A DNA stretch of 64,000 bases, taken from Xiphydria camelus (taxonomy: Eukaryota > Arthropoda > Insecta > Hymenoptera > Xiphydriidae). Both the position numbers and the translations under genes were made by a program. Positions 48,956 to 62,853 of this stretch are shown piece after piece. Every line of letters begins with the position of its first letter. Positions within the stretch are counted from its first letter, which is position 1. The DNA lies in contig OY783191.1 of NCBI GenBank assembly GCA_963678675.1, forward strand, positions 28,726,955 through 28,790,954. Reading direction: 5' to 3'. The notes beneath the pieces were generated by a model. The model was not told where the DNA came from and made no database searches. It worked only from the letters and a program-made list of their open reading frames with translations.

Positions 48956-51900
48956 GTCAATGGGAAACAAGGAAAAAATAAAAAACTCGCGTGATTACCG
49001 ATATGACATTTAACTAAAATAGTATCTTCTAAAAATGGGTATTGCATTTCTACGCAAGTTAGTTCTATATAAACATATGTAAATACGTATATTTATACCT
49101 GTACGCGTCGGTTTCGCGGTACGCTTTGTACGCAAGATGGTTATTCCGGATCTCAAAATAATTCATTAGAGCTCAATAGCTTCTCGGCTCAATGAGCTAA
49201 GATCAAAAGTATGTATACCACCGCAGAGTGCAGCGAGTCAATGGGAAACAAGGAAAAAATAAAAAACTCGCGTGATTACCGATATGACATTTAAGTTAAA
49301 TAGTATCGGAAAAATGGATATTGGATTTCTACGCAAGTTAGTTCTATATAAATTACACACCTGCAAATACGTTGGTATTTATCCATGTGGGGGTCGGTTT
49401 CGCGGTACTCTCTGTACGCAAGATGGTTATTCCGGATCTCAATCTAATTCATTAGAGCTCAATAGCTTCTCGGCTCAATGAGCTAAGATCAAAAGTATGT
49501 ATACCACCGCAGAGTGCAGGGAGTCAATGGGAAACAGAGAAAATATCCAAAACTGGCGTGATTACCGATATGACATTCAACTAAAATAGTATCGGAAAAA
49601 TGGATATTGGATTTCTACGCAAGTTAGTTCTATATAAATTACACATCTGCAAATACGTTGGTATTTATCCATGTGGGGGTCGGTTTCGCGGTACGCTTTG
49701 TACGCAAAATGGTTATTCCGGATCTCAATCTGATTCATTAGAGCTCAATAGCTTCTCGGCACAATGAGCTAAGATCAAAGTGTATATACCGCCGCACAGT
49801 GCAGCGAGTCAATGGGAACAGAGAAAATATCCAAAACTCGCGTGATTACAGATACGACTCTTAACTAAAATAACATTCTCCTGAAATAAGTATGGCATTC
49901 CTACGCAAGTTAGTTCTATACAAATTATCCATGTGTAAATACGTACATTTATCCATGTACGGGTCGTTATCAGGGTATAATTTGAACGCAAGATGGTTAG
50001 TCCAGATCTCAATCTCATTCATTAGAGCTGAATAGCTTCTCGGCTCATTGAGCTAAGATCAAAGTGAATATACCGCCGCAGAGTTCAGCTAGTCAATGGG
50101 AACCAGGGAAAAAATAAAAAACTCGCGTGATTACCGATATGAAATTTAACTAAAACAGGATCTTCTAAAAATGGATATTGCATTTCACGCAAGTTAGTTC
50201 CGTATAAATTGCACATCGGCAAATACGTTGGTATTTATCCATGTACGGGTCGGTTTCGCGGTACGCTTTGTACGCAAGATGGTTATTCCGGATCTCAGTC
50301 TAATTCATTAGAGCTCAATAGCTTCTCGGCTCAATCAGCTAAGATCATAGTGTGTATACCGCTGCACAGTGCAGCGAGTCAATGGGAAACAGAGAAAATA
50401 TCCAAAACTCGCGTGATTACCGATATGACATTTAACTAAAATAGTATCGGAACAATGGATATTGGATTTCTACGCAAGTTAGTTCTATATAAATTACACA
50501 TCTGCAAATACGTTGGTATTTATCCATGTGGGGGTCGGTTTCTCGGAAATCTCTGTACGCAAGATGGTTATTCCGGATCTCAATCTAATTCATTAGAGCT
50601 CAATAGCTTCTCGGCTCAATGAGCTAAGATCAAAAGTGTGTATACCGCCGCAGAGTGCAGCGAGTCAATGGGAAACAAGGAAAAATTAAAAAACTCGCGT
50701 GATTACCGATATGACATTTAACTAAAATAGTATCTTCTAAAAATGGATATTGCATTTCTACGCAAGTTAGTTCTATATAAACATATGTAAATACGTATAT
50801 TTATACCTGTACGCGTCGGTTTCGCGGTACGCTTTGTACGCAAGATGGTTATTCCGGATCTCAATCTAATTCATTAGAGCTCAAAAGCTTCTCGGCTCAA
50901 TGAGCTAAGATCAAAAGTATGTATACCACCGCAGAGTGCAGCGAGTCAATGGGAAACAGAGAAAATATACAAAACTGGCGTGATTACCGACATGACATTT
51001 AACTAAAATAGTATCGGAAAAATGGATATTGGATTTCTACGCAAGTTAGTTCTATATAAATTACACATCTGCAAATACGTTGGTATTTATCCATGTGGGG
51101 GTCGGTTTCGCGGTACGCTTTGTACGCAAAATGGTTATTCCGGATCTCAATCTGATTCATTAGAGCTCAATAGCTTCTCGGCACAATGAGCTAAGATCAA
51201 AGTGTATATACCGCCGCACAGTGCAGCGAGTCAATGGGAACAGAGAAAATATCCAAAACTCGCGTGATTACAGATACGACTCTTAACTAAAATAACATTC
51301 TCCTGAAATAAGTATGGCATTCCTACGCAAGTTAGTTCTATACAAATTATCCATGTGTAAATACGTACATTTATCCATGTACGGGTCGTTATCAGGGTAT
51401 AATTTGAACGCAAGATGGTTAGTCCAGATCTCAATCTCATTCATTAGAGCTGAATAGCTTCTCGGCTCATTGAGCTAAGATCAAAGTGAATATACCGCCG
51501 CAGAGTTCAGCTAGTCAATGGGAACCAGGGAAAAAATAAAAAACTCGCGTGATTACCGATATGAAATTTAACTAAAACAGGATCTTCTAAAAATGGATAT
51601 TGCATTTCACGCAAGTTAGTTCCGTATAAATTGCACATCGGCAAATACGTTGGTATTTATCCATGTACGGGTCGGTTTCGCGGTACGCTTTGTACGCAAG
51701 ATGGTTATTCCGGATCTCAGTCTAATTCATTAGAGCTCAATAGCTTCTCGGCTCAATCAGCTAAGATCATAGTGTGTATACCGCTGCACAGTGCAGCGAG
51801 TCAATGGGAAACAGAGAAAATATCCAAAACTCGCGTGATTACCGATATGACATTTAACTAAAATAGTATCGGAACAATGGATATTGGATTTCTACGCAAG

Positions 51901-54900
51901 TTAGTTCTATATAAATTACACATCTGCATATACGTTGGTATTTATCCATGTGGGGGTCGGTTTCGCGGTACGCTTTGTACGCAAGATGGTTATTCCGGAT
52001 CTCAATCTAATTCATTAGAGCTCAATAGCTTCTCGGTTCAATGAGCTAAGATCAAAAGTGTGTATATCGCCGCAGAGTGCAGCGAGTCAATGGGAAACAA
52101 GGAAAAAATAAAAAACTCGCGTGATTACCGATATGACATTTAACTAAAATAGTATCTTCTAAAAATGGATATTGCATTTCTACGCAAGTTAGTTCTATAT
52201 AAACATATGTAAATACGTATATTTATACCTGTACGCGTTGGTTTCGCGGTACGCTTTGTACGCAAGATTGTTATTCCGGATCTCAATCTAATTCATTAGA
52301 GCTCAATAGCTTCTCGGCTCAATGAGCTAAGATCAAAAGTTTGTATACCGCCGCACAGTGCAGCGAGTCAATGGGAAACAGAGAAAATATCCAAAACTCG
52401 CGTGATTACCGATATGACATTTAACTAAAATAGTATCTTCTAAAAATGGATATTGCATTTCTACGCAAGTTAGTTCTATATAAATTACACATCTGCAAAT
52501 ACGTTGGTATTTATCCATGTGGGGGTCGGTTTCTCGGAAATCTCTGTACGCAAGATGGTTATTCCGGATCTCAATCTAATTCATTAGAGCTCAATAGCTT
52601 CTCGGCTCAATGAGCTAAGATCAAAAGTGTGTATACCGCCGCAGAGTGCAGCGAGTCAATGGGAAACAAGGAAAAATTAAAAAACTCGCGTGATTACCGA
52701 TATGACATTTAACTAAAATAGTATCTTCTAAAAATGGATATTGCATTTCTACGCAAGTTAGTTCTATATAAACATATGTAAATACGTATATTTATACCTG
52801 TACGCGTCGGTTTCGCGGTACGCTTTGTACGCAAGATGGTTATTCCGGATCTCAATCTAATTCATTAGAGCTCAAAAGCTTCTCGGCTCAATGAGCTAAG
52901 ATCAAAAGTATGTATACCACCGCAGAGTGCAGCGAGTCAATGGGAAACAGAGAAAATATACAAAACTGGCGTGATTACCGACATGACATTTAACTAAAAT
53001 AGTATCGGAAAAATGGATATTGGATTTCTACGCAAGTTAGTTCTATATAAATTACACATCTGCAAATACGTTGGTATTTATCCATGTGGGGGTCGGTTTC
53101 GCGGTACGCTTTGTACGCAAAATGGTTATTCCGGATCTCAATCTGATTCATTAGAGCTCAATAGCTTCTCGGCACAATGAGCTAAGATCAAAGTGTATAT
53201 ACCGCCGCACAGTGCAGCGAGTCAATGGGAACAGAGAAAATATCCAAAACTCGCGTGATTACAGATACGACTCTTAACTAAAATAACATTCTCCTGAAAT
53301 AAGTATGGCATTCCTACGCAAGTTAGTTCTATACAAATTATCCATGTGTAAATACGTACATTTATCCATGTACGGGTCGTTATCAGGGTATAATTTGAAC
53401 GCAAGATGGTTAGTCCAGATCTCAATCTCATTCATTAGAGCTGAATAGCTTCTCGGCTCATTGAGCTAAGATCAAAGTGAATATACCGCCGCAGAGTTCA
53501 GCTAGTCAATGGGAACCAGGGAAAAAATAAAAAACTCGCGTGATTACCGATATGAAATTTAACTAAAACAGGATCTTCTAAAAATGGATATTGCATTTCA
53601 CGCAAGTTAGTTCCGTATAAATTGCACATCGGCAAATACGTTGGTATTTATCCATGTACGGGTCGGTTTCGCGGTACGCTTTGTACGCAAGATGGTTATT
53701 CCGGATCTCAGTCTAATTCATTAGAGCTCAATAGCTTCTCGGCTCAATCAGCTAAGATCATAGTGTGTATACCGCTGCACAGTGCAGCGAGTCAATGGGA
53801 AACAGAGAAAATATCCAAAACTCGCGTGATTACCGATATGACATTTAACTAAAATAGTATCGGAACAATGGATATTGGATTTCTACGCAAGTTAGTTCTA
53901 TATAAATTACACATCTGCATATACGTTGGTATTTATCCATGTGGGGGTCGGTTTCGCGGTACGCTTTGTACGCAAGATGGTTATTCCGGATCTCAATCTA
54001 ATTCATTAGAGCTCAATAGCTTCTCGGTTCAATGAGCTAAGATCAAAAGTGTGTATATCGCCGCAGAGTGCAGCGAGTCAATGGGAAACAAGGAAAAAAT
54101 AAAAAACTCGCGTGATTACCGATATGACATTTAACTAAAATAGTATCTTCTAAAAATGGATATTGCATTTCTACGCAAGTTAGTTCTATATAAACATATG
54201 TAAATACGTATATTTATACCTGTACGCGTTGGTTTCGCGGTACGCTTTGTACGCAAGATTGTTATTCCGGATCTCAATCTAATTCATTAGAGCTCAATAG
54301 CTTCTCGGCTCAATGAGCTAAGATCAAAAGTTTGTATACCGCCGCACAGTGCAGCGAGTCAATGGGAAACAGAGAAAATATCCAAAACTCGCGTGATTAC
54401 CGATATGACATTTAACTAAAATAGTATCTTCTAAAAATGGATATTGCATTTCTACGCAAGTTAGTTCTATATAAACATATGTAAATACGTATATTTATAC
54501 CTGTACGCGTCGGTTTCGCGGTACGCTTTGTACTCAAGATTGTTATTCCGGATCTCAATCTAATTCATTAGAGCTCAATAGCTTCTCGGCTCAATGAGCT
54601 AAGATCAAAAGTGTGTATACCGCCGCACAGTGCAGCGAGTCAATGGGAAACAGAGAATATATCCAAAACTCGCGTGATTACCGATATGACATTTAACTAA
54701 AATAGTATCTTCTAAAAATGGATATTGCGTTTCACGCAAGTTAGTTCCGTATAAATTGCACATCGGCAAATACGTTGGTATTTATCCATGTACGGGTCGG
54801 TTTCGCGGTACGCTTTGTACGCAAGATGGTTATTCCGGATCTCAGTCTAGTTCATTAGAGCTCAATAGCTTCTCGGCTCAATGAGCTAAGATCAAAAGTG

Positions 54901-56030
54901 TGTATACCGCCGCACAGTGCAGCGAGTCAATGGGAAACAGAGAAAATATCCAAAACTCGCGTGATTACCGATATGACATTTAACTAAAATAGTATCTTCT
55001 AAAAATAGATATTGCATTTCTACGCAAGTTAGTTCTATATAAACATATGTAAATACGTATATTTATACCTGTACGCGTCGGTTTCGCGGTACGCTTTGTA
55101 CGCAAGATGGTTATTCCGGATCTCAATCTAATTCATTAGAGCTCAATAGCTTCTCGGTTCAATGAGCTAAGATCAAAAGTGTGTATATCGCCGCAGAGTG
55201 CAGCGAGTCAATGGGAAACAAGGAAAAAATAAAAAACTCGCGTGTTTACCGATATGACATTTAACTAAAATAGTATCTTCTAAAAATGGGTATTGCATTT
55301 CACGCAAGTTAGTTCTATATAAATTACACATCTGCAAATACGTTGGTATTTATCCATGTGGGGGTCGGTTTCGCGGTACGCTTTGTACGCAAGATGGTTA
55401 TTCCGGATCTCAAACTAATTCATTAGAGCTCAATAGCTTCTCGGCTCAATGAGCTAAGATCAAAAGTGTGTATACCGCCGCAGAGTGCAGCGAGTCAATG
55501 GGAAACAGGGAAAAAATAAAAAACTCGCGTGATTACCGATATGACATTTAACTAAAATAGTATCTTCTAAAAATGGATATTGCATTTCTACGCAAGTTAG
55601 TTCTATATAAACATATGTAAATACGTATATTTATACCTGTACGCGTTGGTTTCGCGGTACGCTTTGTACGCAAGATTGTTATTCCGGATCTCAATCTAAT
55701 TCATTAGAGCTCAATAGCTTCTCGGCTCAATGAGCTAAGATCAAAAGTGTGTATACCGCCGCACAGTGCAGCGAGTCAATGGGAAACAGAGAAAATATCC
55801 AAAACTCGCGTGATTACCGATATGACATTTAACTAAAATAGTATCTTCTAAAAATGGATATTGCATTTCTACGCAAGTTAGTTCTATATAAACATATGTA
55901 AATACGTATATTTATACCTGTACGCGTCGGTTTCGCGGTACGCTTTGTACGCAAGATGGTTATTCCGGATCTCAATCTAATTCATTAGAGCTCAATAGCT
56001 TCTCGGCTCAATGAGCTAAGATCAAAAGTG
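48956..56030. repeat. Duplicated segment, copy 2, with internal 1991-bp tandem repeat
   Basis: Copy of 43560-48643. It is lengthened by a seven-monomer tandem duplication: about 50489-52479 is repeated at 52480-54470, seen in gtttctcggaaatctc at about 50540 and 52531 and in the divergent monomer at 51267 and 53258. Confidence 0.8.
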
Positions 56031-56689
56031 TGTATACCGCCGCACAGTGCAGCGAGTCAATGGGAAACAGAGAATATATCCAAAACTCGCGTGATTACCG
56101 ATATGACATTTAACTAAAATAGTATCTTCTAAAAATGGATATTGCATTTCTACGCAAGTTAGTTCTATATAAACATATGTAAATACGTATATTTATACCT
56201 GTACGCGTCGGTTTCGCGGTACGCTTTGTACGCAAGATGGTTATTCCGGATCTCAATCTAATTCATTAGAGCTCAATAGCTTCTCGGCTCAATGAGCTAA
56301 GATCAAAAGTGTGTATACCGCCGCAGAGTGCAGCGAGTCAATGGGAAACAAGGAAAAAATAAAAAACTCGCGTGATTACCGATATGACATTTAACTAAAA
56401 TAGTATCTTCTAAAAATGGATATTGCATTTCTACGCAAGTTAGTTCTATATAAACATATGTAAATACGTATATTTATACCTGTACGCGTCGGTTTCGCGG
56501 TACGCTTTGTACGCAAGATGGTTATTCCGGATCTCAATCTAATTCATTAGAGCTCAATAGCTTCTCGGCTCAATGAGCTAAGATCAAAGTGTGTATACCG
56601 CTGCACAGTGCAGCGAGTCAATGGGAAACAGAGAAAATATCCAAAACTCGCGTGATTACCGATATGACATTTAACTAAAATAGTATCGG

Positions 56690-59410
56690 AACAATGGATA
56701 TTGGATTTCTACGCAAGTTAGTTCTATATAAATTACACATCTGCAAATACGTTGGTATTTATCCATGTGGGGGTCGGTTTCGCGGTACGCTTTGTACGCA
56801 AAATGGTTATTCCGGATCTCAATCTGATTCATTAGAGCTCAATAGCTTCTCGGCACAATGAGCTAAGATCAAAGTGTATATACCGCCGCACAGTGCAGCG
56901 AGTCAATGGGAACAGAGAAAATATCCAAAACTCGCGTGATTACAGATACGACTCTTAACTAAAATAACATTCTCCTGAAATAAGTATGGCATTCCTACGC
57001 AAGTTAGTTCTATACAAATTATCCATGTGTAAATACGTACATTTATCCATGTACGGGTCGTTATCAGGGTATAATTTGAACGCAAGATGGTTAGTCCAGA
57101 TCTCAATCTCATTCATTAGAGCTGAATAGCTTCTCGGCTCATTGAGCTAAGATCAAAGTGAATATACCGCCGCAGAGTTCAGCTAGTCAATGGGAACCAG
57201 GGAAAAAATAAAAAACTCGCGTGATTACCGATATGAAATTTAACTAAAACAGGATCTTCTAAAAATGGATATTGCATTTCACGCAAGTTAGTTCCGTATA
57301 AATTGCACATCGGCAAATACGTTGGTATTTATCCATGTACGGGTCGGTTTCGCGGTACGCTTTGTACGCAAGATGGTTATTCCGGATCTCAGTCTAATTC
57401 ATTAGAGCTCAATAGCTTCTCGGCTCAATCAGCTAAGATCATAGTGTGTATACCGCTGCACAGTGCAGCGAGTCAATGGGAAACAGAGAAAATATCCAAA
57501 ACTCGCGTGATTACCGATATGACATTTAACTAAAATAGTATCGGAACAATGGATATTGGATTTCTACGCAAGTTAGTTCTATATAAATTACACATCTGCA
57601 TATACGTTGGTATTTATCCATGTGGGGGTCGGTTTCGCGGTACGCTTTGTACGCAAGATGGTTATTCCGGATCTCAATCTAATTCATTAGAGCTCAATAG
57701 CTTCTCGGTTCAATGAGCTAAGATCAAAAGTGTGTATATCGCCGCAGAGTGCAGCGAGTCAATGGGAAACAAGGAAAAAATAAAAAACTCGCGTGATTAC
57801 CGATATGACATTTAACTAAAATAGTATCTTCTAAAAATGGATATTGCATTTCTACGCAAGTTAGTTCTATATAAACATATGTAAATACGTATATTTATAC
57901 CTGTACGCGTTGGTTTCGCGGTACGCTTTGTACGCAAGATTGTTATTCCGGATCTCAATCTAATTCATTAGAGCTCAATAGCTTCTCGGCTCAATGAGCT
58001 AAGATCAAAAGTTTGTATACCGCCGCACAGTGCAGCGAGTCAATGGGAAACAGAGAAAATATCCAAAACTCGCGTGATTACCGATATGACATTTAACTAA
58101 AATAGTATCTTCTAAAAATGGATATTGCATTTCTACGCAAGTTAGTTCTATATAAACATATGTAAATACGTATATTTATACCTGTACGCGTCGGTTTCGC
58201 GGTACGCTTTGTACTCAAGATTGTTATTCCGGATCTCAATCTAATTCATTAGAGCTCAATAGCTTCTCGGCTCAATGAGCTAAGATCAAAAGTGTGTATA
58301 CCGCCGCACAGTGCAGCGAGTCAATGGGAAACAGAGAATATATCCAAAACTCGCGTGATTACCGATATGACATTTAACTAAAATAGTATCTTCTAAAAAT
58401 GGATATTGCGTTTCACGCAAGTTAGTTCCGTATAAATTGCACATCGGCAAATACGTTGGTATTTATCCATGTACGGGTCGGTTTCGCGGTACGCTTTGTA
58501 CGCAAGATGGTTATTCCGGATCTCAGTCTAGTTCATTAGAGCTCAATAGCTTCTCGGCTCAATGAGCTAAGATCAAAAGTGTGTATACCGCCGCACAGTG
58601 CAGCGAGTCAATGGGAAACAGAGAAAATATCCAAAACTCGCGTGATTACCGATATGACATTTAACTAAAATAGTATCTTCTAAAAATAGATATTGCATTT
58701 CTACGCAAGTTAGTTCTATATAAACATATGTAAATACGTATATTTATACCTGTACGCGTCGGTTTCGCGGTACGCTTTGTACGCAAGATGGTTATTCCGG
58801 ATCTCAATCTAATTCATTAGAGCTCAATAGCTTCTCGGTTCAATGAGCTAAGATCAAAAGTGTGTATATCGCCGCAGAGTGCAGCGAGTCAATGGGAAAC
58901 AAGGAAAAAATAAAAAACTCGCGTGTTTACCGATATGACATTTAACTAAAATAGTATCTTCTAAAAATGGGTATTGCATTTCACGCAAGTTAGTTCTATA
59001 TAAATTACACATCTGCAAATACGTTGGTATTTATCCATGTGGGGGTCGGTTTCGCGGTACGCTTTGTACGCAAGATGGTTATTCCGGATCTCAAACTAAT
59101 TCATTAGAGCTCAATAGCTTCTCGGCTCAATGAGCTAAGATCAAAAGTGTGTATACCGCCGCAGAGTGCAGCGAGTCAATGGGAAACAGGGAAAAAATAA
59201 AAAACTCGCGTGATTACCGATATGACATTTAACTAAAATAGTATCTTCTAAAAATGGATATTGCATTTCTACGCAAGTTAGTTCTATATAAACATATGTA
59301 AATACGTATATTTATACCTGTACGCGTTGGTTTCGCGGTACGCTTTGTACGCAAGATTGTTATTCCGGATCTCAATCTAATTCATTAGAGCTCAATAGCT
59401 TCTCGGCTCA
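56690..59410. repeat. Duplicated segment (copy of 53010-55730)
   Basis: Offset is 3681 bp (thirteen monomers). Markers are the divergent monomer (53258 and 56939) and tactcaagattg (54531 and 58212). The match ends near 59410, where gccgcagag replaces gccgcacag. Confidence 0.8.
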
Positions 59411-62066
59411 ATGAGCTAAGTTCAAAAGTGTGTATACCGCCGCAGAGTGCAGCGAGTCAATGGGAAACAAGGAAAAAATAAAAAACTCGCGTGATTACCG
59501 ATATGACATTTAACTAAAATAGTATCTTCTAAAAATGGATATTGCATTTCACGCAAGTTAGTTCCGTATAAATTGCACATCGGCAAATACGATGGTATTT
59601 ATCCATGTACAGGTCGGTTTCGCGGTACGCTTTGTACGCAAGATGGTTATTCCGGATCTCAGTCTAGTTCATTAGAGCTCAATAGCTTCTCGGCTCAACG
59701 AGCTTAGATCAAAAGTGTGTATACCGCCGCAGAGTGGAGCGAGTCAATGGGAAACAAGGAAAAAATAAAAAACTCGCGTGATTACCGATATGACATTTAA
59801 CTAAAATAGTATCTTCTAAAAATGGATATTGCATTTCTACGCAAGTTAGTTCTATATAAACATATGTAAATACGTATATTTATACCTGTACGCGTCGGTT
59901 TCGCGGTACGCTTTGTACTCAAGATTGTTATTCCGGATCTCAATCTAATTCATTAGAGCTCAATAGCTTCTCGGCTCAATGAGCTAAGATCAAAAGTGTG
60001 TATACCGCCGCACAGTGCAGCGAGTCAATGGGAAACAGAGAATATATCCAAAACTCGCGTGATTACCGATATGACATTTAACTAAAATAGTATCTTCTAA
60101 AAATGGATATTGCGTTTCACGCAAGTTAGTTCCGTATAAATTGCACATCGGCAAATACGTTGGTATTTATCCATGTACGGGTCGGTTTCGCGGTACGCTT
60201 TGTACGCAAGATGGTTATTCCGGATCTCAGTCTAGTTCATTAGAGCTCAATAGCTTCTCGGCTCAATGAGCTAAGATCAAAAGTGTGTATACCGCCGCAC
60301 AGTGCAGCGAGTCAATGGGAAACAGAGAAAATATCCAAAACTCGCGTGATTACCGATATGACATTTAACTAAAATAGTATCTTCTAAAAATAGATATTGC
60401 ATTTCTACGCAAGTTAGTTCTATATAAACATATGTAAATACGTATATTTATACCTGTACGCGTCGGTTTCGCGGTACGCTTTGTACGCAAGATGGTTATT
60501 CCGGATCTCAATCTAATTCATTAGAGCTCAATAGCTTCTCGGTTCAATGAGCTAAGATCAAAAGTGTGTATATCGCCGCAGAGTGCAGCGAGTCAATGGG
60601 AAACAAGGAAAAAATAAAAAACTCGCGTGTTTACCGATATGACATTTAACTAAAATAGTATCTTCTAAAAATGGGTATTGCATTTCACGCAAGTTAGTTC
60701 TATATAAATTACACATCTGCAAATACGTTGGTATTTATCCATGTGGGGGTCGGTTTCGCGGTACGCTTTGTACGCAAGATGGTTATTCCGGATCTCAAAC
60801 TAATTCATTAGAGCTCAATAGCTTCTCGGCTCAATGAGCTAAGATCAAAAGTGTGTATACCGCCGCAGAGTGCAGCGAGTCAATGGGAAACAGGGAAAAA
60901 ATAAAAAACTCGCGTGATTACCGATATGACATTTAACTAAAATAGTATCTTCTAAAAATGGATATTGCATTTCTACGCAAGTTAGTTCTATATAAACATA
61001 TGTAAATACGTATATTTATACCTGTACGCGTTGGTTTCGCGGTACGCTTTGTACGCAAGATTGTTATTCCGGATCTCAATCTAATTCATTAGAGCTCAAT
61101 AGCTTCTCGGCTCAATGAGCTAAGATCAAAAGTGTGTATACCGCCGCACAGTGCAGCGAGTCAATGGGAAACAGAGAAAATATCCAAAACTCGCGTGATT
61201 ACCGATATGACATTTAACTAAAATAGTATCTTCTAAAAATGGATATTGCATTTCTACGCAAGTTAGTTCTATATAAACATATGTAAATACGTATATTTAT
61301 ACCTGTACGCGTCGGTTTCGCGGTACGCTTTGTACGCAAGATGGTTATTCCGGATCTCAATCTAATTCATTAGAGCTCAATAGCTTCTCGGCTCAATGAG
61401 CTAAGATCAAAAGTGTGTATACCGCCGCAGAGTGCAGCGAGTCAATGGGAAACAAGGAAAAAATAAAAAACTCGCGTGATTACCGATATGACATTTAACT
61501 AAAATAGTATCTTCTAAAAATGGATATTGCATTTCACGCAAGTTAGTTCCGTATAAATTGCACATCGGCAAATACGATGGTATTTATCCATGTACAGGTC
61601 GGTTTCGCGGTACGCTTTGTACGCAAGATGGTTATTCCGGATCTCAGTCTAGTTCATTAGAGCTCAATAGCTTCTCGGCTCAACGAGCTTAGATCAAAAG
61701 TGTGTATACCGCCGCAGAGTGGAGCGAGTCAATGGGAAACAAGGAAAAAATAAAAAACTCGCGTGATTACCGATATGACATTTAACTAAAATAGTATCTT
61801 CTAAAAATGGATATTGCATTTCTACGCAAGTTAGTTCTATATAAACATATGTAAATACGTATATTTATACCTGTACGCGTCGGTTTCGCGGTACGCTTTG
61901 TACTCAAGATTGTTATTCCGGATCTCAATCTAATTCATTAGAGCTCAATAGCTTCTCGGCTCAATGAGCTAAGATCAAAAGTGTGTATACCGCCGCACAG
62001 TGCAGCGAGTCAATGGGAAACAGAGAATATATCCAAAACTCGCGTGATTACCGATATGACATTTAA
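58110..62066. repeat. Nested tandem duplications of 1704 and 1985 bp
   Basis: tactcaagattg occurs at 58212, 59916 and 61901, giving steps of 1704 bp (six monomers) and 1985 bp (seven monomers). The variant aaatacgatggtatttat recurs at about 59585 and 61570 with the same 1985-bp step. The last unit is cut by the piggyBac-type insertion. Confidence 0.75.
62063..62066 (+). other. TTAA target site, left copy
   Basis: TTAA from the satellite phrase gacatttaacta, duplicated at 63632-63635. TTAA duplication is the hallmark of piggyBac transposition. Confidence 0.95.
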
Positions 62067-62082
62067 CCCTCGTACGGCCCTC
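62067..62082 (+). repeat. Left terminal inverted repeat
   Basis: CCCTCGTACGGCCCTC pairs with the right end (63616-63631), which reads CCCTCGTACGTCCCTC on the minus strand. There is one mismatch. Confidence 0.9.
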
Positions 62083-62107
62083 ATTTATACTTACACTTAA
62101 GTCCTTC

Positions 62108-62123
62108 GGGTCATATATGACCC
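62108..62123. repeat. Left subterminal palindrome
   Basis: GGGTCATATATGACCC is self-complementary. With its left context ccttc it forms an inverted copy of the right-hand site. It is a probable transposase-binding or structural element. Confidence 0.75.
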
Positions 62124-62335
62124 AAGGATAGGATGTATGTACTCGTATATATTAACCTTTAGAGCCTGGGAAAATTTCAGTTAAAATCGACTTTTTAAAC
62201 GTAAAATTTATAAATAAAGTCAATAATTTCCTATTTGGAGGCCCCGATCTAACTGCTGGTCGATATATCGACCACCCCGGACGCAGGGCAAAATCGACTT
62301 TGGATCCAGTGGAAAAAATTTGGCAGGAAAGATTA
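62124..62335 (+). other. Left noncoding region of the piggyBac-type element
   Basis: No credible gene. A minus-strand frame (62152-62343) exists but has no recognisable protein features. Confidence 0.5.
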
Positions 62336-62715
62336 TCGCTCAAAACTTGTTACTCGGGGGTTTTTTGGGTCGCTCATTACGATGCTGATATCCAAATCGC
62401 TCTATTCTCAAATTCAAGATGGCGAATGCAATATGGCGGATGATGAATTCCAGAAATATTTAGAATTTGAAGATTATGGCCCGAAACTTGTTGCTCAGGG
62501 GTTTTTTGTATGGCTCATTACGATGCTGATGTCCAAATTGGTCTATTCTCAAATCCAAGATGGCGGATGATGAATTCCAGAAATTTTAAAAATTTGAAGA
62601 TTATGGCCCGAAACTTGTTACTCGAGGGGTTTTCGGGGTCGCTTATTACGATACTGATGTCCAAATCAGTCTAGTCTCAAATCAAAAATGGCGAATACAA
62701 TATGGTGAATGATGA
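62336..62715 (+). repeat. Three degenerate tandem repeats (127-141 bp) in the 5' region
   Basis: Units begin at aaacttgtt, at 62343, 62484 and 62611. Each contains ggggtttt, ctcattacgatgctgat (or a close variant), ccaaat, ctcaaat and aagatggcg. The first two also contain tgatgaattccagaaat. Unit lengths are 141 and 127 bp, with the third unit cut at about 62715. A 62-codon frame (62382-62570) spans them and merely repeats with the units. A promoter or transposase-binding role is possible. Confidence 0.8.
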
Positions 62716-62853
62716 CACGGTATACGCGAAAAGCCTTATAGGTGGCGTATTGCGAATTCGTTCGCGCAAACGCAACGCTCCGCGCAATCTATAAGCCTGC
62801 CTCGCTCGCCTGTTCTTTACGGTTGTATTGATACAGTAGTATCCAACAATGCA
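62716..62853 (+). promoter_or_regulatory. Possible promoter or 5' UTR of the transposase remnant
   Basis: This is a short GC-richer stretch between the tandem repeats and the ATG. It contains inverted pairs cttatag/ctataag and ttgcg/cgcaa. No clear TATA box in a standard position. Confidence 0.3.

Larger units (their letters stand above)
31688..62066. repeat. Tandem satellite array (right block)
   Basis: About 107 monomers of the same ~284-bp satellite in the same orientation and register as the left block. From about 43 kb rightward, more monomers carry the tataaacatatg segment, and nested long duplications dominate. No gene or other element is visible before the piggyBac-type insertion. 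Recurrent minus-strand frames of 61 to 89 codons repeat with the monomers. Confidence 0.98.

Noticed and set aside
62382..62570. 62-codon frame in the piggyBac-type 5' region
   Set aside because: It spans the degenerate tandem repeats and repeats with them. The third unit breaks the frame.
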